64,000 nucleotides of DNA from Novilysobacter selenitireducens (GTDB lineage Bacteria; Pseudomonadota; Gammaproteobacteria; Xanthomonadales; Xanthomonadaceae): positions 186,001 through 250,000 of the forward strand of contig NZ_JAINZW010000001.1 of the NCBI RefSeq assembly GCF_020026895.1, read 5' to 3'. Position numbers and translations under genes: made by a program. The notes under the pieces are model-generated. The model was not told where the DNA came from, ran no database searches, and saw nothing but the letters and a program-made list of their open reading frames with translations. This document shows positions 28,639 through 37,813 of this stretch, in pieces. Numbering within the stretch: position 1 is the first letter of the stretch; each line of letters starts with the position of its first letter.

Positions 28639-29556
28639 ATGAGCGCCGTCCTGCCCCTGCACCCCGACTCCACGCCGCGCGACGCGACGTCCGCACTCCC
28701 GCTGGCCGAACCCGAGCCGCGCGCCGGCTCGGTGGAGAAACTCGCCACCCGCCTGCGCCACCAGGTCGGCCAGGCCATCGCCGACTTCGGGATGATCGAG
28801 GACGGCGACAAGGTGATGGTCTGCCTGTCCGGCGGCAAGGACAGCTACACCATGCTGGACGTGCTGCTGCAGCTGCAGAAGAAGGCGCCGGTGAAGTTCG
28901 AGCTGGTCGCGGTCAACCTCGACCAGAAGCAGCCGGACTTCCCGGAGGACGTGCTGCCGCGGTACCTGGAATCGGTCGGCGTGCCGTACACGATCCTCGA
29001 GCAGGACACCTACTCGGTGGTGACGCGGGTGGTGCCGGAAGGCAAGACGATGTGCTCGCTGTGCTCGCGCCTGCGCCGCGGCGCACTGTACACGCACGCG
29101 GCCGAGCACGGCTTCACCAAGATCGCGCTGGGCCACCACCGCGACGACCTCGTCGCCACCTTCTTCCTCAACCTGTTCTTCCACGCCAAGCTCTCGGGCA
29201 TGCCGCCCAAGCTGCTGTCGGACGACGGCCGCCACGTGGTGATCCGCCCGCTGGCCTACGTGCGCGAGGACGACATCGCGCGCTACGCCCGGCTCAAGCA
29301 GTTCCCGATCATCCCCTGCAACCTCTGCGGCAGCCAGGAAAACCTGCAGCGCAAGCAGGTGCAGCGGATGATGGCCGACTGGGAGCGCGAATCGCCGGGC
29401 CGTCTGGAGACCATCGCGCGCGCGCTGGGCGACATCCGGCCGTCGCAGCTCAGCGATCCGAAGCTGTTCGATTTCCTGGGGTTGCGGGGCGCTGGCACCG
29501 TGGACAGCGATCCCAGCAGCGACGAGGCGTCCGTTGCTTCGGCACGGACAGCGTAA
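28639..29556 (+). CDS. ttcA: tRNA 2-thiocytidine(32) synthetase
   Basis: A 305-residue PP-loop enzyme that puts sulfur on C32 of certain tRNAs, using ATP and a [4Fe-4S] cluster. The PP-loop is [18 protein letters not shown]. Cluster ligands are seen in [13 protein letters not shown] (C-x-x-C) and [31 protein letters not shown] is a family signature. The N-terminal 35 residues are a variable tail and the C-terminus is Ser/Ala-rich. Length fits. Confidence 0.95.
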   Translation: MSAVLPLHPDSTPRDATSALPLAEPEPRAGSVEKLATRLRHQVGQAIADFGMIEDGDKVMVCLSGGKDSYTMLDVLLQLQKKAPVKFELVAVNLDQKQPDFPEDVLPRYLESVGVPYTILEQDTYSVVTRVVPEGKTMCSLCSRLRRGALYTHAAEHGFTKIALGHHRDDLVATFFLNLFFHAKLSGMPPKLLSDDGRHVVIRPLAYVREDDIARYARLKQFPIIPCNLCGSQENLQRKQVQRMMADWERESPGRLETIARALGDIRPSQLSDPKLFDFLGLRGAGTVDSDPSSDEASVASARTA

Positions 29557-29584
29557 CGACCATGACGTCGACGTAACCCCAGCC

Positions 29585-29688
29585 GTCACTCCCGCGAAGG
29601 CGGGAAGCCATGGACTTTGTGTCGTTGCTCCCTGATACAGAGTCAAACGGCAACGTCCCTGGATTACCGCCTTCGCGGGAATGACGGC
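29585..29688. repeat. Inverted pair of CCCGCGAAGGCGGG palindromes
   Basis: A unit reading GTCACTCCCGCGAAGGCGGG at 29585 faces an inverted partner ending at 29688 (CCGCCTTCGCGGGAATGAC). The loop between the arms is about 45 bases. It lies between ttcA and rdgC and resembles the CCGGCGAAAGCCGG family in design but not in core sequence. Confidence 0.8.
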
Positions 29689-29753
29689 AGAACAAGTAGA
29701 CGCACTCGACAACGTAGTGCGGCACCACCCCATTCGCACCCACCGGACTTTCG

Positions 29754-30662
29754 ATGTTCTTTCGCAACCTGACGCTGTTCCGCTTCCCCACCGCCCATTC
29801 CTTCGACGCACTCGACACCGGCCTGGCCGAATGCCAGCTCAAGCCGGTCGGCCCGATGGAGCTGTCCAGCCGCGGCTTCGTGCCGCCGCTGGGCCGTGAC
29901 ACCGAGGCGATGTCGCACACCCGTGGCGACGCCACCTGGCTCAGCGTCGGCAGCGAGGAGCGCCTGCTGCCCGGTTCGGTCGTCAACGACCTGCTGGCCA
30001 AGAAGCTGGCGGAGATCGAGCAGAAGGAAGGCCGCAAGCCGGGCGGCCGCACGCGCAAGCGCATCAAGGACGAGCTGATCGTCGACCTGCTGCCGCGCGC
30101 CTTCATCAAGCCCGGCCGCACCGATGCGCTGATCGACCGTGAGCACGGCCTGCTGGTCGTCGACAGCTCCAGCCGCAAGTCGGCCGAGAACGTCGCCAGC
30201 GAGATCCGCCGCGCGCTGGGCAGCTTCCCGGCGCTGCCTCTCAACGCCGAGGTCGCGCCGCGTTCGGTGCTGACCGGCTGGGTCGCCGGCGAGCCGCTGC
30301 CCGATGGCCTGACGCTCGGCGACGAGTGCGAGCTGCGCGATCCGGTCGACCAGGGCGCGGTGGTGAAGTGCCAGCGCATGGAGCTGGCCGACAACGACGA
30401 GATCGCCAAGCACCTGGAGACCGGCAAGCAGGTCACGCGGCTGGCGCTGAACCTCGACGACCACGTGCAATTCGTGCTCGGCGAGGACCTGGTCATCCGC
30501 AAGTTCAAGCTGCTCGACGGCGCCGTCGACCAGCTCGACAGCGGCGATGCCGGCGACATGCTGGCCGAACTCGACGCGCGCTTCGCGTTGATGAGCGCGG
30601 AGGTCAAGCGCCTGTTCGTGGTGCTGGAACGCGCGTTGAAGTTGAGCCGCGCCGAAGCCTGA
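29754..30662 (+). CDS. rdgC: Recombination-associated protein RdgC
   Basis: A 302-residue DNA-binding protein that forms a ring around duplex DNA and restrains RecA. It is recognised by the N-terminus MFFRNLTLFRF, GPMELSSRGFVPPLG, KPGGRTRKRIKDELIVDLLPRAF in two pieces and the C-terminal FALMSAEVKRL. Length is the family standard (about 300). It stands alone between repeats and the metalloprotease gene. Confidence 0.95.
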   Translation: MFFRNLTLFRFPTAHSFDALDTGLAECQLKPVGPMELSSRGFVPPLGRDTEAMSHTRGDATWLSVGSEERLLPGSVVNDLLAKKLAEIEQKEGRKPGGRTRKRIKDELIVDLLPRAFIKPGRTDALIDREHGLLVVDSSSRKSAENVASEIRRALGSFPALPLNAEVAPRSVLTGWVAGEPLPDGLTLGDECELRDPVDQGAVVKCQRMELADNDEIAKHLETGKQVTRLALNLDDHVQFVLGEDLVIRKFKLLDGAVDQLDSGDAGDMLAELDARFALMSAEVKRLFVVLERALKLSRAEA

Positions 30663-30786
30663 CGCACGCGCCGTCGCGGCATTGCCGCGCGTCGCCACGC
30701 GCAATCGCGCGTTATCATCCGGGGCGTTCCACGGACGGACGCCCGACCCGTCAGCTGCCTTGCTTTCGCCAGAGTCCGTGCCGTCC

Positions 30787-31584
30787 ATGCCGTCCCCCAA
30801 ACGCCTGCTCGCGCCCTTGTTGCGCGCGCCCGAGCGTGCGTCCTTCGATGTCGAACTGGCCGATGGCCGTGTCGTACCCGTGCGGTGCGTGCGAGATGCA
30901 CGCTCGCGCCGGGTGAAGCTGTCGGTCGACGAGCGCGGCGCGCGGCTGTCACTGCCGTTGCGCGCCAGTGCCGCGGCCGGCGAGCGGTTCGTGCGTGAGC
31001 ACCGCGACTGGCTGGGCCAGCAGATCGACCGCCATGCGCTGGATGCGTTGCCCGAGCTGGTGCGTGGCGTGACCGCGACGCTGCCGCTGCGCGGCGCGAG
31101 CTGCGCGCTGGAGTGGCGCGAGGGCCGCTTCACCTGCCTCGAGCTGGACGCCGCAGGCGACGATGGCGCACCGCGCGCGGTGTTTACCGTGGCCGCGCGC
31201 GCCGGTGATGCCGCCATCCACCGCGCACTGCGTGATTTCTACGAGGCGCAGGCGCGCGGCGATGTCGGCCGCTGGCTGCCGCGCCACGTGCACGGCGTGC
31301 CGCGCCCGCTGCGACGCGTCGTGTTCAAGGTGATGTCCTCGCAGTGGGGTTCGCTGGCACCCGACGGCACGATGGCGCTGGACCTGTCGTTGGTGCTGGC
31401 GCGGCCGTCGGCCTTCGAATACGTGCTGGTGCACGAACTCTGCCACCTGATCCGCGCCGACCACTCGCGCGCGTTCTGGGACGAGGTCGAGGCGCGGTTC
31501 CCAGACTGGCGCGACGAGCGCGACTACTTCCGCAGCGAAGGCCGCCGGCTGAAGGCGACGCTGCGCGGGCTGCTGGGCGGCTGA
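30787..31584 (+). CDS. YgjP-like M48-type zinc metallopeptidase
   Basis: A 265-residue cytosolic protein of the YgjP/DUF45 (WLM/SprT-like) group. The zinc motif HELCH is in EYVLVHELCHLIRADHSRAFW, with the third ligand His downstream and Glu as general base. The upstream segment FKVMSSQWGSLAPDG matches the family (usually SRWGSC, here SQWGSL). The N-terminal half carries the Arg-rich VRDARSRRVKLSVDERG. The physiological substrate is unknown. Confidence 0.9.
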   Translation: MPSPKRLLAPLLRAPERASFDVELADGRVVPVRCVRDARSRRVKLSVDERGARLSLPLRASAAAGERFVREHRDWLGQQIDRHALDALPELVRGVTATLPLRGASCALEWREGRFTCLELDAAGDDGAPRAVFTVAARAGDAAIHRALRDFYEAQARGDVGRWLPRHVHGVPRPLRRVVFKVMSSQWGSLAPDGTMALDLSLVLARPSAFEYVLVHELCHLIRADHSRAFWDEVEARFPDWRDERDYFRSEGRRLKATLRGLLGG

Positions 31585-31670
31585 CTGACTGACCGGCTGG
31601 GTGGCCGGCACGTGGCGTGCGCTGCGTTGAACCGGTCGCGGCGCTGTTGCCGCGTCGACGCCTTGCCGCC

Positions 31671-32192
31671 ATGTCCCGTCCTTTCTCTGCACGTGCCGCC
31701 CTGTGCGTGGTCCTGCCTGCCGTCCTTGCACTGTCCGGCTGCAGCAAGTCGTCCGATGAACTGGCAGCCGAGGCTGCGATCCGCGCGGCGACCGGGCACG
31801 ACGTCAAGGTCGACCGCGACGGCGACCAGGTCACGGTCAAGACCGACGAGGGCGAGATGCGCATCGCCGGTGGCGACGACCTCGCCCTGCCCGACGGCTT
31901 TCCCGACGACATCTACCTGCCGCCGCAGTACCGCGTCACCAGTGTCATGGACATGGGCGGCACGCACGTCGTCAGCCTGAGCGCGCACGGCCGCGCCGGC
32001 GCGATGTTCGAGGAGGCGCGCGATTCGATGCAGAAGGCCGGCTGGCAGCAGACCATGGCCATGCAGCACGACGCCGACAACGCGATGCTGGCCTTCGAGA
32101 AGGGCGACCGCGCCTCGGTGCTGTCCTTCAGCGGCGCCGGAAACGACGAGGTGCAGGTCGGCGTGCAGCTGCGCGAAACGCAGCAGCAGTAG
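31671..32192 (+). CDS. Hypothetical lipoprotein
   Basis: A 173-residue predicted lipoprotein: Arg-containing start, hydrophobic stretch AALCVVLPAVLALSGC with the lipobox Cys, then a short charged linker and a compact domain (FPDDIYLPPQYRVTSVMDMGG, FEEARDSMQKAGWQQTMAMQ). The second half resembles small periplasmic proteins with one repeat of strands and helices. No family is recognised. It converges with the hydrolase gene (adjacent stops). Confidence 0.75.
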   Translation: MSRPFSARAALCVVLPAVLALSGCSKSSDELAAEAAIRAATGHDVKVDRDGDQVTVKTDEGEMRIAGGDDLALPDGFPDDIYLPPQYRVTSVMDMGGTHVVSLSAHGRAGAMFEEARDSMQKAGWQQTMAMQHDADNAMLAFEKGDRASVLSFSGAGNDEVQVGVQLRETQQQ

Positions 32193-33080
32193 TCAGCGCG
32201 CGAAGAAGTCGCCGATCGCCGCGGCCACCCCGGCCGGGTCTTCCATGTGCAGGTGGTGGCTGCCGTCCATCACCACGACCTCGCCGCGCTGCAGGCAGCC
32301 CGCGCGCGCGTGGCGCAGCACGTCGGGGAAGTAGGGCGGCGCCGGGTTGGCGTAGATGACGCGCACCGGGCATTGGATGCCGGCCACCAGGTCGCGCACC
32401 TGCGACTCGCTGATGCGGACGGCGGTGGGCTGCGTCAGGCGCGGGTCGCTGCGCCAGGCGTAGCCGCGGCTGCCGGCCGCGTCCTGCGTGGGGACGATGC
32501 CGCGCTCCACCAGCAACCGCGCCACCGGTTCGCTCAGGCCGTTGGCCTGCATCCGTGCGCGCACCGCGGTGGCGATGTCGGGGAAGACCCGCAGCGGCCG
32601 CCGCGGCGCGGCGAACGCCTTGAACGCGTCGCGCAGGCGCTCGGCGGTGCGGTCCTCGCGCTCGGCCAGCGCGCCCAGCGACTCCACCAGCGCCAGCCGG
32701 CCGATGCGGTCCGGGCGCGCCGCAGCCATCACGCTGGCGACCGCGCCGCCCAATGAATGCGCGAGCACGTCGAAGCGCTCCCAGCCCAGCGCATCGGCCA
32801 TCGCGAACCCGGCCCGTGCAAACCCGGCCATCGTGTAGTCCGCCGCAGGTGGCAGGTGCGCGCTGGCGCCGTGGCCCGGCATGTCCATCGCCGCCAGGTC
32901 CAGCGCCGGCAGCAACGGGGCCAGCGGCGCGAAGCTGTCGGCGTTGTCGAGCCAGCCATGAAGCGCGAGCACACGCGGGCCGTCACCGTCGCGCCGCCAC
33001 CCGGTGAGGCGGCCGAAGGGCGTGTCGAGGGTGATCTCGCGGCGGCCGGTTGCCCCCATGTCCGCCACGCTCAACGCCAC
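32193..33080 (-). CDS. Alpha/beta hydrolase
   Basis: A 295-residue alpha/beta-hydrolase fold enzyme. The oxyanion region is LALHGWLDNADSF, the nucleophile elbow AHSLGGAVAS contains the catalytic Ser, and the final His is in DGSHHLHMEDP. A cap-like insertion (ALAEREDRTAERLRDAFKAF) follows the elbow. It resembles the MEST/serine hydrolase-like esterases that lie next to hemH in xanthomonads. Its start overlaps the hemH stop by 10 bp, so it is the second gene of that operon. The substrate is unknown. Confidence 0.9.
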   Translation of the reverse strand: MALSVADMGATGRREITLDTPFGRLTGWRRDGDGPRVLALHGWLDNADSFAPLAPLLPALDLAAMDMPGHGASAHLPPAADYTMAGFARAGFAMADALGWERFDVLAHSLGGAVASVMAAARPDRIGRLALVESLGALAEREDRTAERLRDAFKAFAAPRRPLRVFPDIATAVRARMQANGLSEPVARLLVERGIVPTQDAAGSRGYAWRSDPRLTQPTAVRISESQVRDLVAGIQCPVRVIYANPAPPYFPDVLRHARAGCLQRGEVVVMDGSHHLHMEDPAGVAAAIGDFFAR

Positions 33081-34102
33081 GCCTCCAGCTCGCGCTGCGC
33101 AATGGCGGCCAGCGCGCGCGCGTGGTCGGGGAGGTCATTGAGGCAGGGGATGTAGCGCAGGCTGCCGCCGGCCGAATGCTCGGTGAACTCCTCGGCCAGC
33201 ATCATCGCCACTTCCTCCAGCGTTTCCAGGCAATCGACGGCGAACCCGGGCGCGGCGACATCCACGGTGCGGATGCCGCGACCGGCCAGCGCCGCCAACG
33301 TGTCGCTGGTGGAAGGCTCCAGCCAGCGTTCGCGGCCGAACCGCGACTGGTAGCTCAGCGTCCATTGCGACGGCTCCAATCCGAGCGCACCGGCAATCGC
33401 CGCCGCGCTCGCCTCGCACTGCGCCGCGTACGGGTCGCCCTGGTCGACCAGCCGCTGCGGCAGGCCGTGGAAGGAGAACAGCAGGTGGCCACCGTCTCCG
33501 TGGCGCGCGCGGTAGTCGCGGATCGACATCGCCACCGCCTCGATCCAGCCGGCATCGAGGTGGTAGTCGCCGACCATCCGCGTCGCCAGGCCGTCGGCGC
33601 GTTCCAGCACGTCGGCCACCGAGGCGGTGGTGGACGTGGAGTACTGCGGGTACAGCGGCAGTGCCAGCACGCGGCGGACGCCCTCGCCGCGCAGGCGCTG
33701 CAGCAGCGCGCGGAAGTTCGGATTGCCGTAGCGCATGGCATCAACCACGCGCACGCCCGGCAGTTCGCGCTGTACGGCCTGCGCGAGCCGCCGGGTGTAC
33801 ACCGCCAGCGGCGAGCCGCCCGGCCTGTCGGCGTCGTCGGCCAGCCAGATCGAGGCGTACTTGTGGGCCACCTTCGGTCCGCGGATGGGCAGGATCAAGA
33901 AGTGCAGCAGCGGGCACCACAGCCAGCGCGTCAGGCTGACGACCCGGTGGTCGTGCAGGAACTCGGCCAGGTAGCGGCGCACCGCTTTCGCGGTGGGGGC
34001 ATCGGGCGTGCCGAGGTTGACCAGCACGACGGCCGTGTCGGCGGGCGCGTCGTCGCGCGGGATGGAGACACCTGAGGGTGCGGAAGTCGCATTCATCGGC
34101 AT
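33071..34102 (-). CDS. hemH: Ferrochelatase
   Basis: A 343-residue enzyme that inserts Fe2+ in protoporphyrin IX, the last step of protoheme synthesis. Residues include VVLVNLGTPDAPTAKAV, LPLYPQYSTSTTASV, LLFSFHGLPQRLVDQGDPY with the catalytic His, LSYQSRFGRERWLEPST and the final Glu region (LEEVAMMLAEEF). The start MPMNATS at 34102 or MNATS at 34096 is chosen; the extra upstream codons are not family-like. It is followed by the overlapping hydrolase gene. Confidence 0.95.
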   Translation of the reverse strand: MPMNATSAPSGVSIPRDDAPADTAVVLVNLGTPDAPTAKAVRRYLAEFLHDHRVVSLTRWLWCPLLHFLILPIRGPKVAHKYASIWLADDADRPGGSPLAVYTRRLAQAVQRELPGVRVVDAMRYGNPNFRALLQRLRGEGVRRVLALPLYPQYSTSTTASVADVLERADGLATRMVGDYHLDAGWIEAVAMSIRDYRARHGDGGHLLFSFHGLPQRLVDQGDPYAAQCEASAAAIAGALGLEPSQWTLSYQSRFGRERWLEPSTSDTLAALAGRGIRTVDVAAPGFAVDCLETLEEVAMMLAEEFTEHSAGGSLRYIPCLNDLPDHARALAAIAQRELEAWR

Positions 34103-34293
34103 AGGATGACAGCTGCCGCGATGCCCGGCAGCCGCCCCGCGTTGCAATGGCGTGTTGCGCAGTTGGGCACCGATTCATTGCCGCGTCACTAGCCTGAGCC
34201 GGCTGCCGCGGCGCGATGCGCCCGGCCGTGCGCCGAACGCGGCGCGAACGGCGCGGTCCAAGCGCCACCCCGAACACACCGATGGAGCCCGCC

Positions 34294-35136
34294 ATGCGCC
34301 GCCTTGCCGTCCTGCTGTTGTCCCTCACGCTCGCGTCCACGGCCGTTGCCGGCCCCACCGAGGACGCCCGCGCTCAGAACGCGCTGCGGGTGTTGAACGA
34401 CATCCAGCGCATCCCCGAGTCGGCCATCCCCGACAAGCTGCTGGACGAAGCGCGCGCGATTGTCATCGTGCCCGACACGCTGAAGATCGGCCTGGTGCTG
34501 GGCGGCCGCCGCGGCCACGGCGTGGTGGCGGTGAAGAACCCCGACGGCACGTGGTCGAACCCGGCGTTCGTGTCCCTGACCGGTGGCAGCATCGGCTTCC
34601 AGGCCGGCGTGCAGTCCTCCGACGTGGTGCTGGTGTTCACCAGCGAGCGCGGGCTGGAGTCGATCGTCAACGGCAAGATCACCCTGGGCGCCGACGCCGG
34701 CATCGCCGCCGGCCCGGTCGGGCGCAACACCGCGCTGGCCACGGACGGCAACCTGAAGGCCGAAATCTGGTCGTGGTCGCGCGCGCGCGGCCTGTTCGCC
34801 GGCGTGGCGCTGGACGGCGCGGTGCTGAGCATCGACGACGAGGCCAACCAGGCCGTCTACGGTGCGGGCACCACGCCGCGCATGATCTTCGAAGGCCGCA
34901 CCGCGCAGCCGGCGTCGGACGCGATCGTCGACGTACGCGACCAGCTGGAGGAGGCCACTGCCAGCGCCCGCTACGCGCGTGGCACGGCCGGTGCCAACGC
35001 CCGGGTGCAGTCCGGCGGCGCGGTCACCGCGCCGGTCCAGGTCGCCCCGCCCGTGGAGGCCCCGGTGCAGGCGCCGCCGCAGCCCCAGCCGTTCGAGACG
35101 GTCGAGAACCCGGCCACCATCGAACCGCTGCCGTAA
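34294..35136 (+). CDS. SYLF (Ysc84-like) lipid-binding domain protein
   Basis: A 280-residue exported protein with signal peptide (RRLAVLLLSLTLASTAVA). The SYLF domain covers about residues 30-190, with IPDKLLDEARAIVIVPDT, GGRRGHGVVAVKNPDG, KITLGADAGIAAGPVGR and SWSRARGLFAGVALDGAVL. In eukaryotes the domain binds phosphoinositides; in bacteria the role is unclear, probably at the envelope. The last 80 residues are Pro/Gln/Ala-rich and disordered. GGAG lies 5 bases ahead of the chosen ATG; an in-frame ATG at 34282 is less likely. Confidence 0.9.
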   Translation: MRRLAVLLLSLTLASTAVAGPTEDARAQNALRVLNDIQRIPESAIPDKLLDEARAIVIVPDTLKIGLVLGGRRGHGVVAVKNPDGTWSNPAFVSLTGGSIGFQAGVQSSDVVLVFTSERGLESIVNGKITLGADAGIAAGPVGRNTALATDGNLKAEIWSWSRARGLFAGVALDGAVLSIDDEANQAVYGAGTTPRMIFEGRTAQPASDAIVDVRDQLEEATASARYARGTAGANARVQSGGAVTAPVQVAPPVEAPVQAPPQPQPFETVENPATIEPLP

Positions 35137-35213
35137 GCGGCGCAACCCGGCCGCCGCACGGCGCGGCCGGACCCGCTGCGGTATCCTGATCGCCCGTCCC
35201 CGCAGGCAATCCC

Positions 35214-35456
35214 ATGGGCAGTTTCAGCATCTGGCACTGGCTGGTCGTGCTGGTGATCGTGGTCCTCGTCTTCGGCACCAAGCGGCTGAAGAACGTCGGC
35301 AAGGATCTCGGCGAAGCCGTCAAGGGCTTCAAGCAGGGCGTGCATGACGGCGACAAGGACGGCCCGGATGCACGCCTGCCGCACGAGCGCAATGAGAATG
35401 TCGAATCGCCGCGGCAGGAGTCCTCGACGCCGCCGCGCGACGAGACCCGCCGCTGA
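35214..35456 (+). CDS. tatA: Sec-independent translocase protein TatA
   Basis: An 80-residue subunit that forms the twin-arginine protein-conducting assembly. It has one N-terminal membrane helix ([17 protein letters not shown]), the hinge [19 protein letters not shown] amphipathic helix, and an acidic polar tail. It starts the tatABC operon. A TATCCT box at 35182-35187 may be the -10. Confidence 0.96.
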   Translation: MGSFSIWHWLVVLVIVVLVFGTKRLKNVGKDLGEAVKGFKQGVHDGDKDGPDARLPHERNENVESPRQESSTPPRDETRR

Positions 35457-35486
35457 CCGCGCGCCCCGCGTGCGCACCGGCACCTC

Positions 35487-35960
35487 ATGTTCGATATCGG
35501 TTTCTCCGAGCTGTTCCTCGTCGCCGTGGTGGCGCTGATCGTGCTCGGCCCCGAACGCCTGCCCAAGGCCGCGCGGTTCGCCGGCCTGTGGGTGCGGCGC
35601 GCGCGCGCGCAGTGGTATTCGGTCAAGGCCGAACTCGAGAACGAACTGGCCGACGAGGAGCTCAAGCGCAGCCTGCGCCAGGCCCGCGACGACCTGGATG
35701 ACGCCCGTGCCTCGGTGGCCGCCAGTGGAGCCGCGGTGCGCGAGGGCTTCAATGTCGGGCCGCGCGACCCGTTGCCCGAGCCGGGCGGTCCGCCCAAGGG
35801 CGATCCCGACAGCGGCGAGCCGCCCGCGGGCGATCCCGACCCCGGTGAACCCGTGCGGCGCGATCCCGGCGTCGATGCACCGGTGAAGGAGCCGCCCCCG
35901 GCGCCGGACGAGCCCGAACCCACGCCGGTCCCCGATGACCATGACCCGCGACGACGCTGA
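35487..35960 (+). CDS. tatB: Sec-independent translocase protein TatB
   Basis: A 157-residue membrane protein that, with TatC, recognises twin-arginine signal peptides. The start FDIGFSELFLVAVVALIVLG gives the membrane helix with the conserved Glu and the PERLPKAAR hinge. An amphipathic helix follows to about residue 90. The C-terminal 55 residues are Pro/Asp/Gly-rich with an imperfect GDPDxGEP repeat. It overlaps tatC by 26 bp. Confidence 0.95.
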   Translation: MFDIGFSELFLVAVVALIVLGPERLPKAARFAGLWVRRARAQWYSVKAELENELADEELKRSLRQARDDLDDARASVAASGAAVREGFNVGPRDPLPEPGGPPKGDPDSGEPPAGDPDPGEPVRRDPGVDAPVKEPPPAPDEPEPTPVPDDHDPRRR

Positions 35961-36696
35961 GCGCGCCGCCGCGGCGCCCGCTGAGCCGCGCCTGATCGAC
36001 CACCTGCTGGAACTGCGCGCACGGCTGCTGCGGGCGGTGGTCGGGCTGGTGCTGGTGCTGCTGGTGTTGCTGCCGTTCGCCAACGACCTCTACGCTTGGC
36101 TGTCGGCGCCGTTGCTGGCCAAGCTGCCCGCCGGCGGCCAGCTGATCGCGGTGGAAGTCGCCTCGCCGTTCTTCGCGCCGCTGAAGCTGGCGTTCTTCGT
36201 CGCGCTGATGCTGGCGATGCCGTGGCTGCTGTACCAGGCGTGGGCGTTCGTCGCGCCGGGCCTGTACCAGCGCGAGAAGCGCCTGGCGCTGCCGCTGCTG
36301 GTGTCGGCGGTGGCGCTGTTCTATGCCGGCTGCGCGTTCGCGTTCTACCTGGTGCTGCCGACGGTGTTCGGGTTCCTGGCCGGCATCACGCCCGAGGACG
36401 TGGCGATGATGACCGACATCAACGCCTACCTCGACTTCGTGCTGGTGATCTTCCTGGCGTTCGGGCTGAGCTTCGAACTGCCGGTGGCGCTGGTGGTGCT
36501 GGCGCTGCTGGGCTGGGTGACGCCGGCGCAGTTGGCCGATTCGCGCGGCTACGCCATCGTCGGCATGTTCGTGATCGCCGCGATCATCACCCCGCCGGAC
36601 GTCGTCTCGCAGCTGATGCTGGCGATACCGATGTGCCTGCTGTACGAAGTCGGGATCATCGCCGCGCGCATGGTGGCGCCGCGGCGCGAGCCGTAG
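35935..36696 (+). CDS. tatC: Sec-independent translocase protein TatC
   Basis: A 253-residue polytopic protein (six membrane helices), the receptor core of the Tat system. Conserved parts are HLLELRARLLRAVVGL at the N-terminus, FFAPLKLAFFVALMLAMPWLLYQ, AFVAPGLYQREKR and FGLSFELPVAL. The first residues overlap the TatB tail in another frame. A REP cluster follows 24 bp after the stop. Confidence 0.96.
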   Translation: MTMTRDDAERAAAAPAEPRLIDHLLELRARLLRAVVGLVLVLLVLLPFANDLYAWLSAPLLAKLPAGGQLIAVEVASPFFAPLKLAFFVALMLAMPWLLYQAWAFVAPGLYQREKRLALPLLVSAVALFYAGCAFAFYLVLPTVFGFLAGITPEDVAMMTDINAYLDFVLVIFLAFGLSFELPVALVVLALLGWVTPAQLADSRGYAIVGMFVIAAIITPPDVVSQLMLAIPMCLLYEVGIIAARMVAPRREP

Positions 36697-36720
36697 GGTC
36701 CGGCGCACCTTTCCTGCCGT

Positions 36721-36880
36721 TGTAGGAGCGGCTTCAGCCGCGATGGGCGCGCAGAACCCCTGTAGGAGCGACGTAAGTCGCGACCCGTCGGGTCACGCGA
36801 TTGCGCGGTCGCGACTTAGGTCGCTCCTACAAAGGAGAGGATGCGGCGAACTGGCAATCGCGGCTGAAGCCGCTCCTACA
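36721..36880. repeat. REP quartet 2 (order A-B-B'-A')
   Basis: Unit A at 36721, B (GTAGGAGCGACGTAAGTCGC) at 36761, B inverted at 36808, A inverted at 36857. It has the same nested palindrome as the cluster at 28112 and lies between the convergent tatC and the membrane protein gene. Confidence 0.92.
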
Positions 36881-36899
36881 GGTGGGGCCTGGGCTCGGG

Positions 36900-37745
36900 T
36901 TACGCCTCGAAGCCGCCCGACGCCGGCGTCACCACCGGCGGGGCCGGGGCATCGCCCAGCATCTGCCGCCACGCGTGGTAGATCGTGCCGGCCATCACCG
37001 GCATCAGCACCGCCATCATCAGCAGCTGCCCGAGGAACAGCGCGGCGGCCTGGCCGATGGCGAAGCCGATCAGCGCGGTGACGATGTTGATACCGATGCT
37101 GATGGCGATCACCGCGATGAACATCAGCACGATCAGCAGCAGCACCGCTGGCAGGTTGCGCACGCAGGCGCGGAAGCTGGCGCCCATCGCGGCGAACGCG
37201 CCGCGGTCGGTGAACATCACGTCGGGGATGGCGATGAAGGTGAAGAAGCCCACCACCACGCCGACGACCATCGCCAGCAGCAGCCAGCCGAACATGCGGT
37301 CGGTCGGAAGCGTCTCCACCAGCGCGGGGTCCGGGTTGTCCTGGAGCTGCTGCATGACGTTGGCCATCTGCTGCAGCTGCTCCGGGCCGAACATCGCCAG
37401 CAGCAGCATCACCAGGATGGCCAGCGCGGCGATCTGCGGCAGCAGCATCGCCAGCAGCCGGGGCAGCTTGCCCTCGCGCACGCCCTGCGCCAGGTGGACG
37501 GGCTGGGCGCTGCGACCCTGGTCGACCTCGCGCGCGGCATAGATCATGCCGCCGAACAGGATCGGGCCGAGCACCGCGACGATGAAGGTCAGCCACAACT
37601 GGCCGGACATCGCCGCCAGCATCGACAGCGCGCCCCAGATCACGCCCAGCAGGCCCAGCGCCAGCGGCGCCTTGCGCAACAGGCCGAAGCCGGCCAGCAA
37701 CCATTCCGCGCCGGCGTTGAACGGCACCTTGCGAATCTGCGTCAT
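36900..37745 (-). CDS. BPSS1780-like multi-pass membrane protein
   Basis: A 281-residue integral membrane protein with six or so hydrophobic helices (for example LALGLLGVIWGALSMLAAM, LWLTFIVAVLGPILFGGMI, LLLAMVVGVVVGFFTFIAI). It matches in outline the proteobacterial BPSS1780 family: a short start with VPFNAGAEWLLAGF and a final TIYHAWRQMLG. The family has no known activity. The start MTQIRKVPF at 37745 is chosen over longer frames. It is monocistronic or transcribed with the GATase gene 68 bp upstream. Confidence 0.8.
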   Translation of the reverse strand: MTQIRKVPFNAGAEWLLAGFGLLRKAPLALGLLGVIWGALSMLAAMSGQLWLTFIVAVLGPILFGGMIYAAREVDQGRSAQPVHLAQGVREGKLPRLLAMLLPQIAALAILVMLLLAMFGPEQLQQMANVMQQLQDNPDPALVETLPTDRMFGWLLLAMVVGVVVGFFTFIAIPDVMFTDRGAFAAMGASFRACVRNLPAVLLLIVLMFIAVIAISIGINIVTALIGFAIGQAAALFLGQLLMMAVLMPVMAGTIYHAWRQMLGDAPAPPVVTPASGGFEA

Positions 37746-37813
37746 CGTGGGGTTCCCGGTAATTCGTGGTGGAGCACAGGCCGCCATCTTAAACGCGATG
37801 GCGACCGCCGCCC